Assembly (NCBI GenBank): GCA_012934845.2
Contig: WNNJ02000945.1
Coordinates: forward strand, 62,001-126,000
Reading direction: 5' to 3'
From: Pomphorhynchus laevis
Lineage: Eukaryota > Acanthocephala > Palaeacanthocephala > Echinorhynchida > Pomphorhynchidae
Length of the DNA stretch: 64,000 nucleotides
Each line of letters begins with the position of its first letter. Positions within the stretch are counted from its first letter, which is position 1. The translations under genes were made by a program, and so were the position numbers. Under the pieces are notes generated by a model. That model was not told the DNA's origin. It was given only the letters and a program-made list of their open reading frames with translations, and ran no database searches. Below, one piece after another: positions 24,805-38,400 of this stretch.

Positions 24805-24908
24805 TTTATTAATCTTCCAGAATTTTAAAGATGAATAAGAAAGGCTAAATTAAAAATATTTCAACTTATCGTGTATCGTTGCTGCACTAAATTTTGTTCT
24901 GATTTCCT
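24805..24908 (+). repeat. 104-bp repeat, copy 1 (upstream of PLC)
   Basis: Runs from TTATTAATCTTCCAGAATTT to TTTGTTCTGATTTCCT. By eye it is identical to 26,091-26,194 in PLC intron 2, direct orientation, 1.29 kb apart. Confidence 0.85.
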
Positions 24909-25907
24909 AAAGTAAATTAATAATTAATTAATTTACTAATACTCTAACCAATTTACTAATTCATAAATAAATTTAATGCTTGTAAATATAGTTATAAATA
25001 TATTTATATTTATAATATATAATTATAATATATTTATAATATATTTATATTTTTATAAATATAAATATAGTTTCGATCTCTTCCATGAATTTTTACTCAT
25101 ACTCAATTTAAATTTTAAATTTGAAGTTAGTATGTAATTGAAAGTATTTGTTTAAAGTCGATGATCTGTAAATAAAATTTTCTTTTTAATATCTTAGTAT
25201 TCTTTACAATCGTTTCGCTAATGTTATTTTGACATTTTGTTACCTTAACATTTCCTAATATAGCGAAATTATAGTATATGAAAGACTATATTTTAAGACT
25301 ATAACTTTTGTTTTTTTTTATTTTATTTTATTTTTTTCATTTTATTTTATTATTTTTTGAAAAATATCAAAGTTTTCTTGCTGACACGTTTTTAAGTACC
25401 GTTACTCAAATACTGTTACGATTTGTATAAAATACTCTTTCACGCTTAACTAATGTTCGACTAAATAAAATGCGATAATAAAATAAAAAATTTAAAATAA
25501 TAATTTTTTTTTATTTTTATAAAATAAGAAATTATAGGATTCTCAGAGCTTTGTTAGCCTGGGAATTATTACATAAGTTTGTTTTCAGTTTACAATTTTA
25601 TTCGATAATACTTCATTGACAGTTCTTAGCGAATAAAATCTAAGAATTATTTAATAAGTTTTTTTATTTTTAAATTTCATTGACAGTTCTTATCGAATAA
25701 ATTCAGACCTGATTACATTAATTGCACAATAAAAATATAAACTTAATACCAAAAAATGCAAATCTATTTTGCAAAAAATTATTTTGAAACAACAGTGTTT
25801 TGATGAATAAATCAGTTTTGACTTTTTAACATAGAACAAATTCTTCGCTAAATCTTAACAGATGTAAATTCAAATTATCTTTAATTTCTAACTCTAGTTG
25901 AGTGGAC
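24909..25907. other. Probable 5' flank of the PLC gene
   Basis: AT- and T-rich. A motif CATTGACAGTTCTTA.CGAATAAA occurs twice near 25,615 and 25,677. No firm promoter element can be named. A 5' untranslated exon could lie here. Confidence 0.4.
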
Positions 25908-26449
25908 ATGGAGTCGACCTATATGTTGTGGAATTCGGTAAGCAATTATTTTAATTAATAGTTTCGTTGTTTTTCATATTTCTTTTCAATCAGAATTCGG
26001 ACGTTGTTTCTCCAGTTAAGCTTTCTGCGGATCCAGATGGCTATATTATTATCTTGGATGACATAATATCTAAGGTAAATTAATAAAAAATTTATTAATC
26101 TTCCAGAATTTTAAAGATGAATAAGAAAGGCTAAATTAAAAATATTTCAACTTATCGTGTATCGTTGCTGCACTAAATTTTGTTCTGATTTCCTTATTAT
26201 GAATATTCGCGTGTCTGTAAAATATATTCTTATGCATCCATATTATATGGCCTTTCTCATTGACAAATATCATTTATCTATGAAAAATATCATTTGTCTG
26301 TGACGATTTAATAAAAATTTAAACTAAAGATAAAAATTACAAAATCATTTTTTATAAATAAAAAATCATTTAACTTTTAGAGGCGAACGTTTATCGACAC
26401 TGCCACAATACAAGACGCGATGCTCAATTCAGACTTGAGCTTACCAAAG
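25908..26449 (+). CDS. PLCB: PLC-beta exons 1-3 (PH domain start)
   Basis: Exon 1 is 25,908-25,937 ([10 protein letters not shown]), exon 2 is 25,994-26,074 and exon 3 is 26,381-26,449. All three are phase 0. Exon 2 matches the family's 'vSPv.L..DP.GY' stretch and exon 3 matches 'dit.ird....lpK'. The start codon is the first ATG in frame after stops, but PLC-beta proteins usually carry some 20-30 more residues here, so an upstream coding exon may exist. Confidence 0.8.
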
Positions 26450-29400
26450 GTAAAATATTTTGGCTAACAATTTATAGATGAATATATGAAGCAATAATTA
26501 ATCGATAATTATTTTATAAAATAAAAGATAAGAAACTGCATTATGTTTGATGCAGTTTGATTTAGATGGTTTTGATTTAGATGGTTCAGCTACATGTTTG
26601 ATTTTAAATTATTACATAAATTAGATTAGAGTTAGTTTAAGATGATAATTAAGATTACATTTAAGATAATAATTTTAGATTAAATATAGATTTTAGATTA
26701 ATTAGATTATATTCAGTTCAAGATTTTGATAAGATCATTTTATTCATTTCATTTATTATTTCATTTTAATACATTTTATAATTGATTTACAGTAAACTTC
26801 AAATTTTATTATTTTAATATATAAAGTTTTATGATGACAGAATACATCCGTAAATGTTAAAGTAGATATGATGACTTCCTAAATTTATCAAATTTGATAT
26901 TCTTAGCCTTTTCTAAAAATAAAAATTGTCTGACAATTTTTGATCATATTATCGTTATGAAGTAACAATAAAAAACAAATTGGTAATTCGACTTTATTTA
27001 ATATAATTTAATTAATTATATTTCATTTTATTTTATTTAATTTTATTTAACAGAAACAATTAATCTTGCAATCTAAAAGCATGTCTGCTTCTAGTGATAT
27101 GACTATTTCCTTCTATATGTTAAGTGGTTTCTTATATTCAGGAATATTTACACAATGCCTTTGAACACTAACAAATTCTTTATATTTTAATCCTTTACAT
27201 TCAAAATGATACTCGCATGTGGAATTCTAATTATATTTCTCATTAATAAAACTATATATAGATAGTTTATGTATAATGATATAAACTATAATATATAAAG
27301 ATATGAAATATATGCTTCGGTATATATAATATATATTGTATATATAATATATATATTATTTTCATATATATTTAATATTTTATATATTATGCTGGTATAT
27401 ATTAAACTGTTATATATTTAATAAGCGAACAAATTTATTCAGGTAGCCTTATTTTTAATCAATCAATAGTCCTTTATTTTTACTAGATGAACATGTTTCT
27501 TTGTTCATACGATAGACAAAATTTGAAGGCATGAAAAAAATATATACAAGTAGGAAAATTAAAATTACACATAATATTCTCAAAATGTCTTAAAATTACA
27601 CAATAAACAGTTAAAGAGCAGACGATCTGAGTAGTAATGCTGTACGTAAGAAGCTGCGCTTCAGCTTTACTGCATGAGCAACCAATAAAAGCTATGAGCA
27701 ACTAATAAAATTAATTTAGCAGATATTAAAAACATTAGAAAAATTAAGTAATCTTATATTTGGAGCTATATATATTATATGGATAAAATTGTATTAGCAG
27801 AATCCTTTAATATTTTGAAAAATCGAAATTATTTAAAAGTAGGGACATCTATATTTATACAAGTAAAATGTGTTTCAATGGGATGCTATAATAGCCAAAT
27901 AGTACGCTTTATACAAATCTAGATTTAGTAGATATTAAAGAAGCGTTAGTAAAATTAATTAATCTTATATTCGGAAAAAGATATACATATATATGTTATA
28001 ATAATTATAACGCCTATCTAAGAAAAATTAAACCATCAAGTAAATATAAATATATAGATAAAATTGAATTAATAGAATTCCTTAAATATTTTGATAAATC
28101 AAAATTATTTAAAAGTAGGGACATCTATATTTATACAAGTAAAATGTGTTTCAATGGGATGCTATAATAGCCAAATAGTACGCTTTATACAAATCTAAAT
28201 TTAGTAGATATTAAAGAAGCGTTAGTAAAATTAATTAACCTTATATTCGGAAAAAGATATACATATATATGTTATAATAATTATAACGCCTATCTAACAA
28301 ATATTAAACCATCAAGTAAATATAAATATATGAATAAAATTGTATTAGCAGAATCCTTTAATATTTTGAAAAATCGAAATTATTTAAAAGTAGGGACATC
28401 TATATTTAGACAAGTAAAATGTGTTCCAATGGGAGGTAATAGTAGCCCAATTATAGTTGACTTGTTTTTAAGCTTTATAAAATATGAATTTGTTCATAAC
28501 TGTGTAAAAACTAAATCTAAACAATATAAATATATGAAATATATGTTTCGATACATTGATGATATATGTGTATTAAATTCTAATAATTTTTATTCAATTA
28601 GTGAGCACATTTATCCAGAAAGCCTTATTCTTAACAAAACCAATATTGATGATAACGAAGGTATATATCTAGGCATGAACATTAACATAAATTAAAACTA
28701 CTTTGTATTTATATCGTAAAGATGACACATTTAAATTTAACGGCAAGTCACATCCAAAATTCGGACAATAAGCTCTTAAATTCAGATAATAACCTGATAG
28801 CATAACAGTCCTTCCTGATGAAGGAGCTGTTTATATATTTTCCTTTTAAAATATATAAATCAACAAAATGTTATTAAAAATAAATTCAAAGTGTATAGCG
28901 GAAAATTTATAGATGGATAAAAATAGTGTACTTTGTGTTATAATATGATACTTGATCATCGAATTTCATCAGAGGAAATACGTCATTAGTACGTATTTGG
29001 CCATAAATGATTATATGATTTACATTACCCCATATTTTAAACTAGATTTCTTTAAAATAACATCAAGCAGAAAATAGTAAAATATATAAATCAACACAAT
29101 ATTATTAAAATTGATAATAAATAATATACTTTGTATTAGAATATGATACTAAGTAATCAAATTTTATCAGAGGAAATACGTCATTAGCATGTATTTAGTC
29201 CCGCTATGTTTGGTCGAGAAATAGGGTCAAAAACTGATATAATAACAGTTCTTTCTGATGACCTATAATCCTTATTAGGATACATCGTATGCTATTTATT
29301 AGTCAATTTATAAAAATTGACTTTTGTTATAAATTTCAATTTTAAATTTTAACTTGATAAAGTTATATGAAATCATATATAAAATTATTAATTATTATTA

Positions 29401-32400
29401 ATTATTTATAATTTTTTAATTATTAATTATTTAAATTTTATTTAGCATTATTTTTTAATTTATAAATAATACAAAAATCGTGGACTCAATTAACTAATCT
29501 GATTTTAATGTTCATTTTTAGAATAACAACATTATTGTGTGTTAATTTATCGTTTCGCATGACTGTAAAATGCTTTTGCGATTATTAAGTATCTAATCAC
29601 AAATCCACATAGTACTAATATAAACCCACATATCCCGAATCTGCATAGTACTAGCTTTCTTCCAGCTCTCTTTTTCGATTATCAAATTGAACTGGATTAG
29701 ATAAATTATTCATTGTTCATAAGCTGCTCTGATTTATTTATTATTTATAATTAATTATCTTTTTTTTTAATTTAATTATAGGACAATAAATATATTGTAT
29801 AAAAATCACTGAGATGTAGTCGATCTATATCATTAATATAATTGCAGAGTTCTTTCTGTATTGACGAAGATATGTAACCGAATCAGGATTAGATCTGGAA
29901 TGTGTTTACCCTGGTCAAAAATGAGCCAGATGAATAATAACAAAAATTTCTATCATACGCTAGAACCTATACTTTAACAAAGGCAGGAGACCGATTGGAT
30001 ACATATAAGTAGTTGATATAGTGAACAGAAGCTTTCAGCCTGCTTTATCTTACATGTGTATCGTGGAGAGAAGATATGTGCATGCCTTGTTGCCGATTGT
30101 ATTTAATGCGCGTAAACCTGGAATAATAATATACATCAATGAGTGGTCGGCTTACCGATGAATCAATACAATTTCAGGCTTTGGACATGGTACAGTAAAC
30201 CGCAGTATAAAACCAGTAAAAATAATATTGAATCCCAATATGTTAAAAAATAATGAGTACATTGATAGGAATGTTTGAAGAACTTTTGAGTCTGTATTTT
30301 ATTATAAAATGCAGCCATATCTCTGATGGGACAATAACAGATATCCGCTCAAATAAATAATGAATTTTCTTTGTTAAATTCCGATATCTCGATAGCACTA
30401 GGGTGCATAGTTCCTGAGAACTGAATTAGTTAAATTTTAATAAAAATTATAACATTAGAATATCACATTCAAATATTTAATTCAAATATATAGAGTACAC
30501 GAGTTCGCAATCAGTTTGGAGCGTCGCAGGATGATGTAAGCTTAAAAAAGAAAACTATCCGAGTTCTTTGTGGACAAAGCTATGTGCCAGATAATCCGGA
30601 AGTTGTATGTTTCTATCTACTAGCCGAAAATATAAAAATTGCGATGGTAAATTATATTTGATGCTTTGTTTCTAATTCTCGTCTCTTTAGAAATGCCATC
30701 AAATGTTTTTATCGTTTATAAAGAATTCTAGGGATCTTATTTTAAGTGATCATATATCTAAAATATATGCAAAAATACGTTATGGGTTCGCTTCACCGGT
30801 TGATAACACAATTTCTCCAAAAAAGTAAGCATTTTTACAGTAAATAATTTTTAAATAGTAAAGTTAACGAGATTTGGATAAGCTGTTGTATTTTTAAAAT
30901 ATCAAATCAATCGCTTTTCTTGATAGTTTTTCGAAATAAAATTCTTAAAATGCTTACAAATGTTCAATATGTTCATATAAAATGTAAATTAATTGAATTA
31001 ATAAAATTAATTGAACTAGTCATTATTAATTTCAGCCCGCAGCACAGGGGAACACACAATACCATCAATATATGGTCTCAATTATAAATAGAAAATCATA
31101 AAATGAACTATATATTCCTTATTTAAATGTATTTGGATATTAAAATGATATTCAAAAATTTTAAATAAAAGTATTGAAAAATATTTATAAATGTCATTCT
31201 TTTATTTTTCCATCACAAAACTATTTTCTCTTTTATTTTCTCCCTTAAAAATATCCTAATTCAAACATTTCGTGATATTTTGTCAATTTGGAATTAAGGA
31301 TCAGTTGGTAAAATTGTGAATTATAGGATTAATTCCTATAATTAGTTACCTAAATAAAATATGCGAGATTAAACATATTAAAAATGTTTGGAAATTTCCA
31401 AAAATTTACAAAAATGTTTGGAAATTTTTGATATGACCATTTAATGTAATTTTTGACTATTTAAAATATTTATTAGTTGCTTTACCTCCTTACTTTCATT
31501 ATAATGCCTAAAGATATATTTACATCTGGTTTGTATTTTTATTTAGAATAATATACTTTCTTGGAAATCGAGAGGTTTTGAGACAACAACTGATGTTTGC
31601 CATTCGGTCCGTACGTTTAGATACTAAGGTTAGTCGTATGTTTCATTCAATGCATATTGACAATTTTTAGTGTCGTTTTAAATGGTTAAAATGATTTTAT
31701 AAATAAAAAATCAGATAACATATCAAGCGCTGTTTCTAAAGTTACTTTTCGCCCAACCACAGTTTTACGTTTATTTTTGAAACCTAATTGTTTTTAATAG
31801 TTTTGATATCGTGGGTATTTTGCAAATTTGTTAAATTAATTAAATTTGTTAAATTTGATTTATTTAAATTTGATTAATATAATTTTAATTTAAATTTGAT
31901 TATTTTTTTTGTTAAATTACTTAATGTTAAATTAATTCAAAAATTTCAACCGAAAAGCAAATCATCGTTTAGTAATCATCGTTTCGTTTTATATCAATTA
32001 AATTTAATATCAAGTATTTATTAAATTGTAATACATTTAGCGCCCGTTCAGTGCCTCCAAATTCACAAGAGAAAAGTTTGATCTTATTTTCAAGACCATA
32101 TTTGAAAATAAAGACATCAATTCAATATTTTTGAAATTGTATGAACAATTCTTATCTATCGTAATTTCGAAAACTAAAATGCTTTTAGATCAGGCGATAG
32201 AGATCACATATCTCCTGAAGCTTTCCTTTCCTATTTGCATGAGTATCAGGTTAATTCTTATCGAATTAGTTCAGCGGAGCCATCTAAACCAAATCGTGGT
32301 TATTTAATGGAAGTTATGCAATCTCGACAGCGTGATGCACAAGGTATAGTAGAAGAATAAGTGTTGCGCTTTTATATGCTTAAATTTAGGCAGAATGTAC

Positions 32401-35400
32401 ATAATCGATTTTTATAAATTCTTCTTTGGAAAGTATGGATGTATTACACAAAAATGGCAAAAGCCTATTGAAACTGATGATACGTTTCCATTGAATCATT
32501 ATTATATCGAGTCATCACATAATTCATATTTAACAGGTATGAAATTTAAATGTTATTAATTAAATATCTGATATTTAATTTAATATAAAAATATCGTTTT
32601 GAAATGTTATATTAATACTAAACACAATTAAATACATACATTATGTCATTTGATTCTTTGTACATCGTTTGATAGACGCCAAATCCATTAGAAAGAAATC
32701 AATCGTAGAGTATATCTTTATGTTGGTTTTATGACTCGCTTCTTACTGCAGAAGCGAGTCAACATGAAGTTACTACTTCATGTTGCAAAAATAATGGCAT
32801 AAAAACACGTATATTTCTAATTTATTATTATTAATTTTCTTGATAACAAACATCTTACATTCCAGATTATTATACTTTATTATTATTGGACTTTCGCTCG
32901 GGATACAAACTGTTTATATTATTGACTGGTGTACGAAAGGACACAAGATACGAGTAACAATTCAAGCAATTCAATCAAGTACAAAGCGTATATTCTAATC
33001 AAGGATAAATCATCGTGAACGCCGAGTAAAGAAGAATAAAGAGGAATATCTTACAAAATTGATCAACTTATGACGAGCACATCTTCTGTTCACTGTTGTC
33101 CGTGCAATGGTCATAATGCGGTTTGTAAAGGATGAATATGTGTGAAATCGGGTAAGGTATGTATAGATTGTCTTCCGGGTTCTAGATGCGCAAATAAGAA
33201 CGTTAACTCAGTTTTACCAGAGCAACCGCGTTTCGTTGTACCTTATTGTGCTGTCTCTCTATCTCAAGATAGTGCTACTAGTGGAGAGTATGTAACTCTT
33301 GAATTGAAATGTACAAATTCAAGTTGCTCTTTGTATACCGTAGTAAAGGTACCCCGTCGTATTTCTCGAGACTTTTTTCACAAAGAATTCTCATGTGGAA
33401 TATGATCAGCTAGTCGTATAGCTACACTTGAGCTATCTCTAAACGAGGCTACGTTATCAATATCGTCCCTTAGTACAAAGTTGTCGAATTTGGAAAAATC
33501 TACTAGGTGTGATGAAACCCGGGTAGATAGAACGCAGATGAGCAACCACAGTACAGCTTATAATGTTTCTGGTCATACTTTTGCTAGTGTAGTTCGCAAA
33601 GAGGTAGCTAGAACAGTTCTTGCAACTTCCCGTATCAATATGTCATCGTCAACACCCCTAGAAATCATGAGAACATGTGATCAGCTAAGTATGAGAGCTT
33701 CAAATGTTATAATAAAAGGATTAGTAGATTCATCAAATGATGAACAGGATGTCAAAGACATTTTGAACGAGGCAGGTGTCCAAATAACACCAGACTGCAA
33801 AATTAAAACCCGCCATTTCTCGACAACTCGCAAAGATATTCTTGCCTGGTTATTTGTTACATTAAATGAAGCCACAGTTCGTTGTATTCTAGATAGGCGT
33901 CATCATTTAAGATATAGTGCTCGGTTCCAGAATGTGTTTGTTAATCCTGATCTATCTCCTCCAGAAAGAGAGGCCCATAAAGTCCTAAGAGATCAACTAA
34001 GAGAGAAACGTTTAGCAAATCCGACAATACAGTATGCTTATCTGAAACAGTAGGGTAATTCGCAAATTTGATAGCACTGATCTGTCTTTATTGAATACCC
34101 AACCAAGGAATAGTGATCTTTCTGTTCTTGATGTTGCCACATCACAGGATAATCAGGAAATTTCCACTCCTCCAAGTATATGACTACAAGCGACTGTAGC
34201 TCCTCGTATACTTAACGCTAAGTATACAGGATCCATGAGACTTTTACTGTTTAATGTTGAAGGACTGCAGACGCTAATTAATGATGGAATTATTGAATGG
34301 TTAGAAAATTTTGATGTTCTTGTTCTGTTAGAAACCTTGGTAACGACAAAATGTTCATTACCGGGATTCTATACTTTTGATCTTCCTGCTATAATCGGTA
34401 ATCGTGGTCGTCCGTATGGAGGGATAATTCTTGCATTCAAACCTACAGTCGAAAGCTGGGGTTGTAAACATTCCATCAACTCTATTGGGGTTGATACTCC
34501 CTGTGCTTTTCTTGTTGCTTCGTATTTTAAGCCGTCACTTACGGCAGCAGATATCATTAACGACATTTCACAGGTATTAGATGGAGTCCCGATATCTAAG
34601 CCTATAGTCATCGCGGGAGATTTCAATGCCCGATACTCTCTACTTATCTCGGATAAACTTGAGCAACTAATTTCTTACTTCGAGTCTATACAACTCAAGC
34701 TCCATATCCCTAACGAAAAATGGTCCTATGAATCATGGAACGGTAGAAGCTGTATTGATTTTATTTTTTCAAATGTTTCTGTCAGGGATACACATTTGGA
34801 ATTGGCAAGTATATGGTTTTTAGTTCGGAAACACAAGCCGGTGTCATGTCGTTTTGATTGCGTATCTCCAAAAAGAGAAACTCAGTATATCCGTAAACAA
34901 AGTAGAATTATACGATATCCAGCTATCCAAAATAACAATATTATTCGTGCGTTTACACTTTTATTCACAGGGAATTTTGAGGAGAGTATGTCCACCCTAA
35001 TTTCAACTTTATTAGCTGCTTGTGGTCATCGTAATTGTTTGAACAAAGTTAGGCAGGGTACTCAAAAGCCACTCTGGATCGTGCCATACAACGGGCTATG
35101 ATATTCTTAATAAGCGTTTTCGTTTTGATGTTTCAGTGCGCCGAGAATACGTTTTGCTTCGTCAATTCTACACCCATCTAAATGTTATGTGGAGAAAAAC
35201 TAAATTACATGCAGAGGAACAAAAGCGGATCTATCTAGCGGAAAAGGCTCCGTGGATATTATTACGTCGAAATAATTCAGGTACATCTCAGATCCCTTTA
35301 AGTGCATGGGTATCTCATTTTTGTAAGACGCTTAAACACTCTCCATTATTTGATACTCCACTCAACCTTTGTGGTATTACACTTTCTTCGATTGATAATG

Positions 35401-38400
35401 ACCCACTGAATCACAGTTTTTCTCATCAAGAAATAGAGATGGCTGTGCAAATAATGAAAACTAACAAAGCGTCTGGTCCCGATAATTTTTGTGCAGAACA
35501 TATTAAGTCAACATTCTCTATTTTAGTGAATTATTGGACATTTCTCTTCAACTCCTTATTACATGGTGCACCTATCCCAGATTACTGGCGAACGGGAGTA
35601 ATCAAAATACTTTATAAAGGTAAAGGTTCAGCAAATGATACTAATTCGTACAGAGGTATTGCCCTCTTAAATCACTGCTATAAGCTTCTAACATTGGTCA
35701 TGTCTACCCGTTTAACTTACTGTAGAGGATCATACCTTCCAAACGAACGATTTGTGTTTAGAAAAAATAAATGGGCTACTGATGCTATTAGAATTGTTAG
35801 AGACCAAGTTCAGGACTGCTTCAATCAGCACAGCCCTCTCTATGCGATTTTTATTAATTTTCAAAAGGCATTTGACTCGGTCAATCGCAATCTTTTATTG
35901 ATAAAACTCAATACAAGAATTCATATTAATGGGCGTTTTCTTAATCTTCTTCTTGCCGTGTTACAGCCGAGTTCTCTACGTATATTCGATGGTCTAAGGT
36001 TGTCCGAGACATTTGTTACTGATAGAGGAGTGCTGCAAGGTGACCCATTAAGCCCATTGCTTTTTTCCTTCTTTCTGGTAGATTTACCTTCAGCAATAAG
36101 TAGTTCTTATCAGGCGGTCAGCTCCGTACTGTATGCAGATGATCTCGTCATATTGTCTTCTAATCGATATTCCGCTCAACTAGCTTTGAATGCGCTTGAC
36201 AATTTTTGCATTCAAAATGAATAATAGGTAAATAAAAGAAAATCGAAAATCATCAAATTTAGGAAAGGTGGTCCTCGTTGCCGTGATGACATTCTTACAA
36301 TAGGAGGTGAGTGCCTAGAGTTTTGCACAGCTTATACTTATCTTGGGATTATCCTTACCTCCAGATGGTCATTATCACGCTATCTGGAACAAAAATCCTC
36401 CAAATTAGTTATCGCCACAGCTTGTGCTTCGAATCTCGGATCATTATCTTTTGAAGGTGCACTTCACTATTTTGATGTAATGCTACTGCCAATCATTACC
36501 TATATCCTTGTCGCCATTTGGGCCGACTTGCTCGCTAGTAATTTTCGTCAACTTGATCAGTGCAAATGGAGATTTGTAAAGCGCGCAGTTGGTATTTCCT
36601 CTCGAACCTCGTCCACTGTTGTTGCCTTACTGTCACGTTTAGGACAATGCTCTATTGGAATAAAAACACAGCTAGGGCTACCTTGCACATCAGAATTTTG
36701 CCGAAATGTTGAAATGTTCAATATCAAGTTGTATAGTCTAGATATGTGGTTTAGACACACTCCAGTCTACACTCATACGGCATGGAAAGACGCACAAGCA
36801 ATTAAAAAACCATTACCGTGGCGGGCCTCAATTCACGGCTATCATGATAAGTTTTGCATGATATCTATACCGTGTCATGATAGGTCCCATTTGTGTCGTT
36901 GTCGTTTTTGCAAAGAAGAATGCAGTTCTCTTTTACATTTATTTTAATGCATATACTTGAGTGGCTTATCTTTGAGGGAAGTAGATTTAATGCATCAGTA
37001 ATAGGGTATTGTGGTAACTGTTTTGCCTTTACGAACCGCTACAGTGATGTCTTTCTAAATTAATTGTAGATTAATATAAAACTTAGAAAGCGTTTAAATA
37101 TAGCCAATCATTTGGATCATTGGAAATGTTGATATCTTCACGAAACTAACGTCTTTATTTATTTGTGATCTTTTATGGTTTTTTATTTTTTAACATGTTT
37201 CTTTTTTTTCCTGGCCGAGAGGCAAGCAGGGCAATAATAACACTTAATTATTATTTGAAAAAGGATTCGCGAATGTATTCAGTGAGAAAAGTTAACGGAA
37301 ACATTAGTTTTTCGAACTTGCGAAATAAGCGTCGATTACACTAGCATGCATCATTACGGTCTAAATAATATCAGCGAATTATACCAATAAGTCGCAGGAA
37401 TTATTATAAGTTGATGATACCTGTCAAAGTGCAAACGATAACAAATGACTCAATATGTGTAATACTGAATGGTAATGCTTTAACAACATTATCCCAAATT
37501 GAATGGAGCAAAATGTATTTTCAGGATTTACAATAACTAAATATAATAACTAAATCAATGGATTTAGTTATTAATAGACAGATATTTATTTTATTTGTTT
37601 GGAAAATTAAAAAGCGATAAAAGCATTTCGTCAAATAATTTTCAAAGCATAAAATTAATTAAATAATTAATTTAATTTTAATAATTAAATAATTTAAATA
37701 ATTTAAGTAATTTTTGATACTTTAAATAATTTTCAAAGCATACGAGATCGCTAATTTCAATATACACGATCGCCATGCTCAATGCAACCGTGTTGTTGTC
37801 TGCATTGTTGGATGGCTGTTTAAAAGTCTCTATATGTGAACAGTATATCTTACTTATGATTCGTAAATGTACGAAACGGCAGTCCGTTGATATGTTCCTA
37901 GTTGATTTAGCGTATATCAAAATATTTGCAAAATTAAATTATGTAAAAAATTAAAAATTACAATTATTTATTTGATTGCATACATATTATCTTTAATGAT
38001 GGTAAACTACAAATGAAAACAATATAACTATTTTTATACAATTTTAAATTTTAATTTAATTTAAATTAAAATTAAAATTAAAATTAAAATAAATTATGCC
38101 TTTAAATTGTATAATTTTACTTTTGGAATTTAATTATTGTTAGATAGCCTGCCTTAAGTTATATTAATTTAATTATATCAATTTAATATATTAATATCAA
38201 TTTAATTGTTTTATCAAAAGAATTACTTAATAAATGCGAATTAAATTCGCATTTAATTATTTAATTAATTAAGTTTTAGTTTTAATGAATCCACAACTAA
38301 TTTGTGGTGAGAGACACAAACCACTAACACGAATTTGAAATATCTTCGTTCGGCATATTCAATAATTAATGTAAATTACCTATACCGTGTTTTAGTAGTA

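Larger units (their letters stand above)
32870..37240 (+). mobile_element. LINE (APE-type), nearly full length
   Basis: A non-LTR retrotransposon in PLC intron 9, sense to the gene, with a Cys-rich ORF1, an AP-endonuclease-like domain, a reverse transcriptase and a C-terminal CCHC-like cluster. The 5' end is set loosely where the AT background gives way to GC-richer sequence. The 3' end lies near the AT-rich tract after 37,200. I see no target-site duplication. A decayed copy of the same family is at 56.6-58.2 kb. Confidence 0.85.

Noticed and set aside
27301-27420. TA-repeat tract as a possible replication origin
   Set aside because: Such tracts are common throughout this AT-rich window and nothing singles this one out.
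33133-33405. In-frame TGA codons in LINE ORF1, one where a Cys is expected: recoding or selenocysteine
   Set aside because: Both host genes use TGG for Trp and TGC/TGT for Cys, and the zinc-finger gene ends in TGA. Other relics here have TAA and TAG too, so plain decay under the standard code is enough.
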